DNA of 64,000 nucleotides. Source: Acidobacteriota bacterium. GTDB taxonomy: Bacteria; Acidobacteriota; Holophagae; Acanthopleuribacterales; Acanthopleuribacteraceae. The first letter of the stretch is position 1; each line of letters starts with the position of its first letter. The translations under genes were made by a program, and so were the position numbers. The notes under the pieces are model-generated. The model did no database searches and was not told the DNA's origin. It saw only the letters and a list, made by a program, of their open reading frames with translations. The stretch covers positions 17,318-81,317 of the forward strand of contig PDUC01000041.1 in NCBI GenBank assembly GCA_002747255.1, read 5' to 3'. This document shows positions 28,701-36,568 of the stretch, piece by piece.

Positions 28701-29134
28701 TGAATCAAACCCTTGCGATGGGCTTCGTGTAACCCTAAAGCGGCGTCTCTTACGACGATCAATTTCTCTTCTAAAGTCATCCTCTGAGCCGCTTCATGTA
28801 AAGCAGGCCCTTTGATGTACTGCATGGCAATGTAGTGATGACCTTCCACTTCACCAACCTCATAGACTTTACAAACACACTCGTGCTCAATCTGAGCTTG
28901 GGCGACGGCTTCTTTTTTAAAGCGAGGCAGTTCTTGAAGATTGCCGTAAGACAGGAATTTGATTGCCACTTTTCGATCCAGGGTCTTGTCTCTGGCCAAA
29001 AAAACCACGCCCATATTGCCCTCTCCGAGAAAGGAGATGAGTTCGTATTGATTCCATGCCTTTACCGGAAAATCAGGTATATGCTGATTCCTTGAAGATG
29101 AAATGGATGTTAAGGGTCGATCATTCCCGGACAT
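25730..29134 (-). CDS. Transmembrane Ser/Thr protein kinase with extended TPR region
   Basis: A Hanks-type kinase of 1134 residues. The kinase domain (about 29-290) is complete: glycine loop FLGEGNMGVVF, VAIKFL lysine (K59), catalytic HRDVKPDN (145-152), MDFGLVKE (DFG at 169-171) and GTPMYMAPEQARG. One membrane helix lies at about residues 314-335. The remaining 800 residues are TPR-like, with a run of 46-residue repeats from about 641 to 1053, listed separately. By analogy with PknB-type receptors the TPR part would be outside the cytoplasm and the kinase inside. The promoter region carries a palindrome over the -35 element. The substrate is unknown. Confidence 0.88.
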   Translation of the reverse strand: MSGNDRPLTSISSSRNQHIPDFPVKAWNQYELISFLGEGNMGVVFLARDKTLDRKVAIKFLSYGNLQELPRFKKEAVAQAQIEHECVCKVYEVGEVEGHHYIAMQYIKGPALHEAAQRMTLEEKLIVVRDAALGLHEAHRKGLIHRDVKPDNIMVELRDSGNWHPYVMDFGLVKEVDETGMTQTGMFVGTPMYMAPEQARGDRYLDRRTDVYGLGASLYEIISGEEPFANKSFFQLFQTVQHEMPTEMVKLKPEIPFDVQSITMKCMMKEQKDRYGSALELAQDINRYLDGEPIQARPLSLIYHLKIKMKKHRLAFSLVLVAAALILASFSWGIYTQWRAGQRETMIQAVSEKVEGMDGVLRLSQMLPVHPVENDYIKIERLMEDIRAMMREMGSTGKGPGNYALGKGYMALKLYEKAREHLELAWNSDYQDPRVAYALGQVLGVFYQRAQSELNSIEDLSLRRIRESEIENEFLKPAAQFLKQAQGLSIVAPEYLEAQLAYYQKDYDMALQKTRSAYHRLNWMHEALILEGDIYKTKGIERGHTGNYDEQTRLFELAEQLYTDSANLARSNLDSATRLIELYSTDLSDIFVGKKGDFDRVFEKGIASVERALKLSPDNPDLYLHKATFFYIKGEKESQKGNDPLPYWNTSLSLFEKILAKQESSFSIHMKANDLYRALYKHHMVRGKAEAKYMAAAEYHLKKAEELCKKSIDRQKVSTGFLHIGFLKMQKGVDPTHEFTEAINNLESIHQSHPDVVETSVNLGIAYFYLARYEGFKGKDPKPGLHRAIAVYQKAIELNPNYMASYNNLGETSWVLAEYEMKSGMDPTPTLRKAADAYYKGIELKDDFAPLYDGVGTTFLLIGTYEKEKGRSPWNTLKEAISSYKHSIEIKKDNPDTFINLAECYWIQAQYQYTAGFDPEKALKQAYAVYEQAYAMNPKDGYCLAHFADAYLIQAQYELENNIDNTRALSKAEDLLHQALEVNPNDYWVHLIDGKMKFIQTETLWKKSEPYGKPLAAAKRSLSKSVRINAAEAETHYLKARILAFEHFNQDRDEEKLELALQSTEQALDINPVHTNASILKSLLLFYSKKQTRDQVEDELRKIFEEQPLSKIHIKCLLNKIKDTRSFKKIVQNL
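25976..27214 (-). repeat. Nine consecutive ~46-residue extended TPR repeats in the kinase gene
   Basis: In the encoded protein a G-x-D-P-like element recurs at residues 641 (GNDP), 687, 732 (GVDP), 778 (GKDP), 824 (GMDP), 870 (GRSP), 916 (GFDP), 962 and 1008. The spacing is 46 residues, with one interval of 45. Each unit is a 34-residue TPR (Y-x-x-A-I-E-L-x-P-N type) plus a 12-residue extension. DNA identity between units is low, so they are old. Confidence 0.8.
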
Positions 29135-29164
29135 GGGTTCTCCTCATGCGGTTTATCTGAAATT

Positions 29165-29201
29165 ATTATACCTGAATTGAAGAGAACATGTCTTCATGTT
29201 C
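29165..29201 (-). promoter_or_regulatory. Promoter of the kinase-TPR gene with overlapping palindrome
   Basis: Reading the minus strand, AAGACA (29194-29189) and a perfect TATAAT (29170-29165) are 18 bases apart, about 30 bases before the ATG at 29134. The -35 element lies in the centre of the perfect palindrome GAACATG-TCTT-CATGTTC (29184-29201), which is well placed to bind a repressor. Confidence 0.5.
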
Positions 29202-29422
29202 ATATAGTGTCAAGTAATCGCGATTGGTTCAAGTTGGGTTGATGCGTGGACTGACCACCGGCGGTGTCATACAGACATTTAAGCGGCTGCTGGAAGCCTT
29301 TATGACATCGCTTCAAAGGAACATCTTAATGGAAAACACCAGCCAAACACCTATTTTGTTTCAGGCAAATGTAAGAATGAGATAGAATTCAAGTTGCATA
29401 AAAAAATAACGCGGGAGTTCAT

Positions 29423-30868
29423 GTGTCCAAACCCAGAAAGAAGTTTAAAGTACCTCATGTATTTGTTTTATTGACAACTGTTATTCTAATTTGTTGCATG
29501 GCAACCTGGATCATTCCGTCCGGACATTTTGAGAGACAGACCAAGCAGATTAACGGAAAGGAAAGAACCCTGCTGGTGCCGGGAACCTTTACACCCATGG
29601 AAAAGCACATGTCTTTCAATAACTTCGTTTTGGGAGAAAAAGTGAAGGGCAAGGCTTCGCCTGTGGGAATCAAGGGCTTTTTGACCGCCATTCCGCGTGG
29701 TCTGGAAGCCGCTGCGGATATCATTTTCTTCATTTTCATCATCGGCGGTGCTTTTGGTATTCTTCAACGCACGGGCGTCATAACCGCGACACTTGAAAGT
29801 CTGATGAAAAAGCTGGATAAACAAGGCCCTCTTTTAACTGTTGTGCTCATGCTGGTTATGGCCGTAGGTGGTTCCACCTTGGGCATGGGCGAGGAGTTTA
29901 TACCGTTGATTCCCATATTTCTAATCGTTTCCAAAAAGATGGGCTACGATCGGGTTTATGCCGTTGCCATGGTTATGATCGCGGCACAACTTGGGTTTGC
30001 CGCTTCCACCACGAACCCCTTCACCGTCAATGTGGCTCAGGGCATTGCCGAACTGCCCTTGAACAGCGGCATACCCTTGAGGTTGGTGTTCTTTGTATGT
30101 GCCATTACCATTGGAATTACCTACCTCTTGCGATATGGCCGCAAAATAAAGGCGAATCCCGCTAACTCGTATATGAAAGACGATCCCTTTATTCTGGAAG
30201 AGAGCGAAACAAAAGTTTCTCGATTCTCTAAACAGCATTTTTGGATTATTCTGGTATGCGGTTCTATTTTTGCCTTCATTATCTACGCCGTTCAGGCCTA
30301 CGGATGGTGGATGGCGGATATGGCAGGCGGTTTCTTTTTAATGGGATTGGCGGCGATGTTCATTGCTCGCTTAACCATTGACGAGGCAGCTAAGTCATTT
30401 GTCAAGGGTATGGAGGAAATGGTTGTGGCGGCTTTGGTCGTGGGTTTTGCCAGAGGCATCAGTGTGGTTCTTGCCGATGGTCAGATAATGGATACCATTG
30501 TGTATGGCGCTTCCAGCGTTCTACTGGAAGTGCCTCGCTATGTAGCGGTGGTCGGTATGCTGTGTTTTGAGTCGACGCTCAATTTGCTGATTCCATCCGG
30601 TTCCGGTCAAGCGGCTGTCACCATGCCACTCATGGCTCCTCTTTCCGACATTTTAGGTATCACAAGACAAACAGCGGTGCTTGCGTTCACTTGCGGTGAC
30701 GGTTTCAGCAACTCCATCATACCCACAAGCGGTGTTCTGATGGCGGTGCTGTCCCTTGCCAAAGTACCCTACGGAACCTGGTTGAAGTTTATCCTGCCTC
30801 TCTTTATTCAATTGATGGCTCTATCGGCCGTGTTCCTTATCTATGCTGTTTACACAGGATACAGTTGA
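29423..30868 (+). CDS. YfcC-family (C4-dicarboxylate / amino-acid carrier) membrane transporter
   Basis: An integral membrane protein of 481 residues with about eleven hydrophobic helices. The opening PHVFVLLTTVILICCMATWIIPSG, the GGSTLGMGEEFIPLIPIF loop and the late NLLIPSGSGQAAVTMPLMAP segment are characteristic of the YfcC / DcuC-like family, whose members move dicarboxylates, peptides or amino acids such as arginine-ornithine. The exact substrate is not readable. The start is GTG, 5 bases after GGGAG. It precedes the tricorn-like protease by about 200 bases on the same strand; import of peptides or amino acids would fit that neighbour. Confidence 0.8.
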   Translation: MSKPRKKFKVPHVFVLLTTVILICCMATWIIPSGHFERQTKQINGKERTLLVPGTFTPMEKHMSFNNFVLGEKVKGKASPVGIKGFLTAIPRGLEAAADIIFFIFIIGGAFGILQRTGVITATLESLMKKLDKQGPLLTVVLMLVMAVGGSTLGMGEEFIPLIPIFLIVSKKMGYDRVYAVAMVMIAAQLGFAASTTNPFTVNVAQGIAELPLNSGIPLRLVFFVCAITIGITYLLRYGRKIKANPANSYMKDDPFILEESETKVSRFSKQHFWIILVCGSIFAFIIYAVQAYGWWMADMAGGFFLMGLAAMFIARLTIDEAAKSFVKGMEEMVVAALVVGFARGISVVLADGQIMDTIVYGASSVLLEVPRYVAVVGMLCFESTLNLLIPSGSGQAAVTMPLMAPLSDILGITRQTAVLAFTCGDGFSNSIIPTSGVLMAVLSLAKVPYGTWLKFILPLFIQLMALSAVFLIYAVYTGYS

Positions 30869-31013
30869 TTTTGAAAGCCGTCATCGGAAGTGCTTACAGA
30901 AAGATAACAACCTGACTGTGAAGGCAGGACGCTTACCGCGTTTCAGTACCGCCAAGGGCATTTTTTGCTGCAACTTCAGTGTGTTGTTACCGTAAGGTTT
31001 AAATCGAGTTAGA

Positions 31014-31023
31014 CTCTTAAGAG
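31014..31023. other. Short palindrome upstream of the tricorn-like gene
   Basis: CTCTTAAGAG is a perfect 10-base palindrome about 50 bases before the chosen start at 31075. It may be an operator half-pair or chance. Confidence 0.2.
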
Positions 31024-31074
31024 AGAATCAGAGTGTCATTTTTCAGAATCGAGATTAAAAAGAAGGAAGAGATT

Positions 31075-34000
31075 ATGAATCGAAAGAATGTCGGTGTTTT
31101 TGTTTTATTTTTACTTATTTTCGGGTCATTGGCGTTGGCCAAGGAATCCGGCGGGGCCAGACTGGTAAAACAACCCACTTTATCGGAAACTCAAATGGCA
31201 TTTGCCTACGCAGGTGATATTTGGGTTTGCGACCGCGATGGATCTCACGCACGTCGTTTAACCACACACGAAGCCGTTGAAGCCAATCCCCATTTTTCTC
31301 CGGATGGAACTCAAATCGCCTTTACGGCATCTTACGACAACAACCTGGATGTTTATGTCATCGATGTGGAAGGCGGGCAACCCCGACGTTTAACCTGCCA
31401 CCCGGCTCCAGACGTTGTCTGCGGATGGAGTCCTGATGGAAAGAACGTCCTGTTCAGCTCCGATCGGGAGATCCTGAACAGTCGGAGCCGACAGCTCTAT
31501 CATGTCTCAAAAACCGGCGGAGCTCCTGTGAAAGTCATGGAAGCAATTGCTTTTGAGGGGAGTTGGAATAAAGATGGTCAAACTCTGGCCTACAGGCCAT
31601 TTCCAGCGGCCCACGCACGATCAAGCGGATGGCATCTTCACCGCGGAGGCACAACACCTCCAATCTGGATTATCAATCCAGCAAAAAACAAGGTTGAGAA
31701 AATCCCTCACGGCAGAAGCAATGACCACACGCCTATGTGGTTCAATGACAATGTGTACTTCATCTCCGACCAGGATGATATAGCCTCCAACCTCTATGAA
31801 TACAACAGGAAGACCAAATCCTCGAGGCAGCTTACTTTTGAAAAAGACTGGAATGTCAATTCGGCAGCTATCCGGGGTGGTGTGATTGTCTATGAAGTAG
31901 CTGGCGGCTTGAAGCAGCTTGAAATCGACTCGGGAAAGATCAGCCCCATCGAGATTCCCATTAAGCTGGACTCACCTCAGTTAAGACCCCAATGGAAGAG
32001 TACCGCCGATCAAATTCAATCGATTGGGCTCTCTAAAACGGGAAAAAGAGCTCTCTTGACAGCAAGAGGTGATGTGTACACTGTTCCGCTCAAGGACGGA
32101 AGCACTCGAAACATTACGGCCACACCAGGCATAAGAGAACGCGATGCACTTTGGTCCCATAATGGAGAGCGCATCGCCTACTTGACAGAAAACAGGGAAA
32201 AGGCGCCTTTCCTCAAACACGACCTCGTCCTTGAAGATCAAAAAGGTATGAAGCCAGCCCAAACGGTGACGTTGGGCATTCCCGGTTACCTCAATCTCTT
32301 GAGTTGGTCTCCCAATGACAAACTCATCCTCTTCCAGGACAACCACTTGAACCTGTATGTCATTGAACTGGATACCGGAGAGGTAAAACTCATCGATACG
32401 AATCAGCGCCGATCCCGCACCCAATTCAGCTTTTCAAGTGACAGCCGTTGGCTGGCCTATACGGTGAACGGTGAAAATTACTTCAGCCAGATTAAACTCT
32501 ATCATTTTGAAACGGACACTCATCACATGCTTACAGATGGAATGAGCCATGCCAGCCATCCTGTGTTCGCCAAAAAGGATTATCTCTACTTCACGGCATC
32601 TGTCAACACAGGCCCAAGACAGGTGGACCTGGATATGTCGTCACAGGAACGCGCCTTGCGCTCCGGTATTTACGCGGTCGTTTTGGCTAAAGACGGAAAA
32701 TCACCTTTACTTCCCAAAAGCGGCGATGAAGAAGTCGGCAAGAAAGAAAAAACAAAAGCTGAAAAGAAAGCAGAAGATGGAGCTGACGAGAAAGGCGAAA
32801 AGAAAAAAGATGAATCTGAAATAGTTCAAATTGATTTTGAAGGCTTACTCGATCGAGTGATCGCTCTCCCCATTCCCGAAAGAAACTACGATTCACTGAA
32901 AGTTGCCCATGATGGTGCTCTCTTCTATATAGAACGCAGTCAGCCCGGAGTGAGCAATGAACTGCCCGGCTTCGATTGGTTCGCCAAATCCAAACTCCGT
33001 CGTTTCGACTTTAAAAAGAAAGAGAGTCAGGTAGCGATGGATAAAGTGGGCTTTTATACCTTGAGTTCGGATGGGAAAAAGCTTCTTCTTATGACCAGCG
33101 GCGGCAGGTTGGTTTACGCCGATGCCGGTGAGAAACTGAAACCCAAGCCGCTTAAACTCACTGGCGTAAAAGCACTTGTTAACCCCAGGGAAGAGTGGAA
33201 GCAAATTTTTAATGAAGTCTGGTGGATGGAGTACCAGTATTTCTACGATCCCGCCATGCACGGCTCCGACTGGAAAGCCGTATACGACAAATACGAACCT
33301 CTGGTTGAACACGTTGTTTGCCGGGAAGATTTGAACACGCTCATGGTGGAAATGATTGGAGAGTTGGAAGTTGGCCACAACCGCGTGGGTGGTGGCGATG
33401 TGCACCGCGAAAAGTCTGCCTCCTTCGGACTGCTTGGCGCGGACTTCACAATCGATCGAGGTCATTACCAAATTGCCCGCATTTATACCGGCGAAAAATG
33501 GAACCCTTTCCTGAAGGCACCCCTGGCGGTTCCCGGTATGGACGCGCAAGAAGGCGATTACATCCTGGCCATTAACGGGCAGGCTCTGACCAGTAAAGAC
33601 AATATCTTTTCCTACTTGGAAGGCACTCAGGGAACTCAAGTCACCTTGACCCTCAACAGTGAGCCCAGGCTGGAAGGCAGTCGAGAGATAATCGTGGAAC
33701 CGGTTCACAGTGAACGAAAATTGAGACATTGGTATTGGGTTGAAAAGAATCGCCGGTATGTTGATCAAAAGACCAACGGCAAGGTGGCTTATGTCTATCT
33801 TCCCAATACGGCAGGCAGTGGATTCAGGTATTTCAACAGAATGTTCTTCGCTCAAATTCACAAAAAAGCCGTCATTATCGATGAGCGTCGCAACGGAGGC
33901 GGTCAGGCTGCCAATTACATTACCGATGTGCTGAGCAGAGAGTACCTGTCCGGCTGGAAAGACAGAGATGGACTGGTTTCTGCTACTCCCGCCGGAGCCA

Positions 34001-34389
34001 TCTACGGTCCCAAAGTCATGCTCATCGATCAGGATGCCGGTTCGGGTGGTGACTTTCTGCCCTACGCCTTTAAACGCCTGGGCCTGGGTCAACTTGTCGG
34101 TAAACGAACCTGGGGCGGCTTGATAGGTATTTCGACGAATCCCGGCCTCATAGACGGAGGCTTTCTGGTGGTTCCCTTCTTCCGGTTTTTCACACCCGAT
34201 AACGAGTGGCGTGTGGAAAATGAAGGCGTCGCGCCTGATATCGACATCGACCTCGAGCCGGATCAAGTCAACCAGGGCAGAGACAGTCAGCTGGATAAGG
34301 CCATCGAGGTGATTATGGCCGACTTAAAAAACTACAAGCCCATCAAGCTCCAAAAGGCACCCGCCATGCCAACCGAACTCGGAAAATAA
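31075..34389 (+). CDS. Tricorn protease homologue (S41 family), exported
   Basis: A large peptidase of 1104 residues of the tricorn type. A signal peptide (MNRKNVGVFVLFLLIFGSLALA) indicates export, unlike archaeal tricorn. The N-terminal half is a WD40/TolB-like beta-propeller (PHFSPDGTQIAFTA, CGWSPDGKNVLFSS) that gates substrate. A Lys/Glu-rich linker of about 30 residues follows, then the core, a PDZ domain (GDYILAINGQALTSKDN) and the S41 catalytic domain. The nucleophile is probably S990 in AGSGGD, with E1050 in ENEGVAPD and H768 in EVGHN. Archaeal tricorn has Ser before that His; here it is Gly767. I start at 31075, where AAGGAAGAG precedes the ATG; an in-frame start lies 42 bases upstream. 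Confidence 0.88.
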   Translation: MNRKNVGVFVLFLLIFGSLALAKESGGARLVKQPTLSETQMAFAYAGDIWVCDRDGSHARRLTTHEAVEANPHFSPDGTQIAFTASYDNNLDVYVIDVEGGQPRRLTCHPAPDVVCGWSPDGKNVLFSSDREILNSRSRQLYHVSKTGGAPVKVMEAIAFEGSWNKDGQTLAYRPFPAAHARSSGWHLHRGGTTPPIWIINPAKNKVEKIPHGRSNDHTPMWFNDNVYFISDQDDIASNLYEYNRKTKSSRQLTFEKDWNVNSAAIRGGVIVYEVAGGLKQLEIDSGKISPIEIPIKLDSPQLRPQWKSTADQIQSIGLSKTGKRALLTARGDVYTVPLKDGSTRNITATPGIRERDALWSHNGERIAYLTENREKAPFLKHDLVLEDQKGMKPAQTVTLGIPGYLNLLSWSPNDKLILFQDNHLNLYVIELDTGEVKLIDTNQRRSRTQFSFSSDSRWLAYTVNGENYFSQIKLYHFETDTHHMLTDGMSHASHPVFAKKDYLYFTASVNTGPRQVDLDMSSQERALRSGIYAVVLAKDGKSPLLPKSGDEEVGKKEKTKAEKKAEDGADEKGEKKKDESEIVQIDFEGLLDRVIALPIPERNYDSLKVAHDGALFYIERSQPGVSNELPGFDWFAKSKLRRFDFKKKESQVAMDKVGFYTLSSDGKKLLLMTSGGRLVYADAGEKLKPKPLKLTGVKALVNPREEWKQIFNEVWWMEYQYFYDPAMHGSDWKAVYDKYEPLVEHVVCREDLNTLMVEMIGELEVGHNRVGGGDVHREKSASFGLLGADFTIDRGHYQIARIYTGEKWNPFLKAPLAVPGMDAQEGDYILAINGQALTSKDNIFSYLEGTQGTQVTLTLNSEPRLEGSREIIVEPVHSERKLRHWYWVEKNRRYVDQKTNGKVAYVYLPNTAGSGFRYFNRMFFAQIHKKAVIIDERRNGGGQAANYITDVLSREYLSGWKDRDGLVSATPAGAIYGPKVMLIDQDAGSGGDFLPYAFKRLGLGQLVGKRTWGGLIGISTNPGLIDGGFLVVPFFRFFTPDNEWRVENEGVAPDIDIDLEPDQVNQGRDSQLDKAIEVIMADLKNYKPIKLQKAPAMPTELGK

Positions 34390-34402
34390 CAGCTGTTTTC
34401 TC

Positions 34403-34433
34403 AGTAGGAGGCAGACGTGAGCTGCCTCCTACT
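34403..34433. terminator. Perfect 12-bp hairpin between convergent protease genes
   Basis: AGTAGGAGGCAG (34403-34414) and CTGCCTCCTACT (34422-34433) pair fully around a 7-base loop. It lies between the tricorn-like stop (34389) and the end of the metalloprotease gene (34454). There is no T-run on either side, so it is an atypical two-way terminator or a message-end stabiliser. Confidence 0.5.
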
Positions 34434-34453
34434 CCAGTTATTCAATGATTCCC

Positions 34454-35908
34454 CTACAGACATAGGAGGGTCAACAGCTCCGTTATCTTCGTAGACGGCC
34501 AATTTTCCAAGTTATTCATGAAACTCGAGGGGTCACAACTGCCAATTTGAATGGCCACCACAAAACCGTTGACCGTCTCCTGTAAGACCGAGATGACAAT
34601 TCCGTTTGTATCATCAGTATAGGTTTCACCCACAACCCAGTGTGATCCGGCGTTGTCTGCGAAATCCGCAGGGGGATTATCTTCATCAACAAGCCAGGCA
34701 GGTTCATCTCTTTGTGGTTCGACCTGGTAGATAAGAACAGCATCTGCTGGTAAATTGGCGTCGTAATTACCTTCCTTTTTTCTGGTTTCCAGAGTGTAGT
34801 AGTGGCCCTGACTGCCATAGGGAATTTTAACGGCAAAGTAGTTACTTGTACTGGCCAGAGCAGCGTGATCAATGGTCACCTGATAATAGCCATCTTCTGT
34901 TATTTCAATAAAATTTTCCTGGTGATACCAACCAAGTATTTCTTTGTGATAAGCACAAACGTGTTTTCCCAACTTTCCGTATGTAGGGTTTTCTACAGCA
35001 TAACTCCAATTGTGACTCATGACATCCCATGGATTATCATAGGGATCGTTATCACCATCGAAATTGTTGGCGTGTGGCAGACCAAAACCATGACCCATTT
35101 CATGAGCAACAACGGCCTCATTGTTAAATGCCCATGGAGGCTCCCAGGTGACACGCCAGATTTTCGCCACACCATCAATAGATGCCCACCGGCTGCCTCC
35201 CCAGGCGCAGCAATCTAACAGTTCATTGAACATCATACTAATACCCGCGTAGGGACCGGACCCGCTATCCGAAAAATCAATATCAGGATCCACTGTGGCA
35301 ATGGTATCGTCGAAAAGAGCGTACAAGTCCGCATCGGTTCCGCTGCCTGGATTGGGAACATAGTAGCTGTGGGTATGGGGCAAGGTATACCAATCAACCG
35401 ACAAACTGCCAACAATATCGATGTGATTGTAAGAAACTTCTCTCCAGAAATGATCTAGCCCTCCTGGTAAATTGCTGTACATACCTTGAAAATATGCCTG
35501 ATTTTTTTGTTCCTGGGGAACATCACTGAACTTCATTGGCAGTGTGATCCAGGGTTGTGAACCAGAAACCGCTCTGAATGTGTCAGAAGTTCTTTGAATG
35601 AGAAGAGCTTGCACCCAAAGCCTGTCAACGCCGTTATCCCTGAAATCAGTCATACCAGAGACCTGAGCATATGTTTCATGGATGGCTTGCAATCCGCCCA
35701 GTGATTCAAGAAACGGTGCGTCAATCACAAGTTCCAAAGCAACCGAATCATTTGTCAGCATAATTTTTGGTGCTGGAGACCATTCTAGATCAGGTTGCTG
35801 ATCACCCCAAAGAACGGTAATCCAACCCGTATGAGTTTGTTCCTGTGCCATGCTCGCGGAAATACAAGTCCAAAACAAAAGCAATATGATCCTCTTTTTC
35901 CGTTTCAT
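34454..35908 (-). CDS. Secreted M6-like zinc metalloprotease
   Basis: A 484-residue exported protease. The signal peptide is MKRKKRIILLLFWTCISASMA. The zinc site is VVAHEMGHGFGLPHANNF: the HExxH pair plus a third His, with Glu as catalytic base, followed by the Met-turn WDVMSHN. This pattern matches M6/gluzincin-like secreted proteases (immune inhibitor A relatives). A beta-rich domain follows. The last 30 residues hold a Cys and then a short tail, ENWPSTKITELLTLLCL, that resembles the tail of the M14 carboxypeptidase at 60558. It is convergent with the tricorn-like gene. Confidence 0.8.
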   Translation of the reverse strand: MKRKKRIILLLFWTCISASMAQEQTHTGWITVLWGDQQPDLEWSPAPKIMLTNDSVALELVIDAPFLESLGGLQAIHETYAQVSGMTDFRDNGVDRLWVQALLIQRTSDTFRAVSGSQPWITLPMKFSDVPQEQKNQAYFQGMYSNLPGGLDHFWREVSYNHIDIVGSLSVDWYTLPHTHSYYVPNPGSGTDADLYALFDDTIATVDPDIDFSDSGSGPYAGISMMFNELLDCCAWGGSRWASIDGVAKIWRVTWEPPWAFNNEAVVAHEMGHGFGLPHANNFDGDNDPYDNPWDVMSHNWSYAVENPTYGKLGKHVCAYHKEILGWYHQENFIEITEDGYYQVTIDHAALASTSNYFAVKIPYGSQGHYYTLETRKKEGNYDANLPADAVLIYQVEPQRDEPAWLVDEDNPPADFADNAGSHWVVGETYTDDTNGIVISVLQETVNGFVVAIQIGSCDPSSFMNNLENWPSTKITELLTLLCL

Positions 35909-36568
35909 TGTTCACCTCTCCCTTTCAACTTAATTTGTTATCTGCTTTTTAGCCAGGTACCTAAATTCATTATATTGAATTTTGAAAAAAATGTGCGCTA
36001 TTATACATTTTTCTTCCAATCGTAAGACCGGCTTCCTGATAGGCCGTCATGGATATGACCCAATGCGAAATGCTCCTGAGTGCTGTCCGAGTGATTTCTT
36101 TGGTTGTGAATTCCAGCTGATTGTATCCCAGCATGAAGAGACTCAGAGTTAAGCACTGTTGAACTTTTATCTCGATGATGAACTTATTAAATCAAGTGCC
36201 TCCGCGAATGTCAACGCCAACGACCGCTTCGTTATAAAAGAGTCAAGTTAGTCGAAAATAGAACATCCATCTTATCTGCCAAAGTCGAGCCCACACGGCT
36301 TTGAGTAAGAACCCCGGTAAAGTGAAGACTATTCAGGCAATTATCATTTTTAAGTATCATCATTTGAAGGGCACTGGAGATACCCGTACACGAGAAGAAA
36401 TGGAATATCCTCAACTGGAAGATCGGTAACAGGAATGATCGCAGCGAGACAGAGCGTGTTTAGGTTTCCTGGATCCCGAAGTGAAATTAGGAATGTCTAA
36501 AGGGCCAGGGTTGGCAATGACGAGGCTGTGCGACCTTTTCCGTGTTGCCTGACCAATGACCCGCTTCT
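35909..36568. other. Gene-free region (660 bases)
   Basis: The longest stretch without a convincing gene. A minus-strand frame of 60 codons (36232-36414) has no ribosome site or family-like pattern. A short plus-strand stretch around 36155-36248 reads as about 33 codons with a protein-like composition (LLNFYLDDELIKSS) but no credible start. It may be decayed coding sequence. I see no RNA gene or repeat. Confidence 0.4.

Noticed and set aside
29184-29201. LexA (SOS) box
   Set aside because: The GAAC...GTTC arms are 10 bases apart, not the 4 of the Gram-positive type box, and the gene is not an SOS gene.
32893-34266. Minus-strand open frame of 457 codons opposite the tricorn-like gene
   Set aside because: It is antisense to a well-supported protease domain, its translation resembles no family, and it has no ribosome site; it arises from codon bias of the real gene.
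36232-36414. Sixty-codon minus-strand frame in the gene-free region
   Set aside because: No ribosome site, no family features, and composition typical of random sequence.
36502-36522. Second sigma-54-like element (TTGGCAATGACGAGGCTG)
   Set aside because: GG-N10-GC spacing fits but the -12 part (AGGCT) is poor and no plus-strand gene follows.
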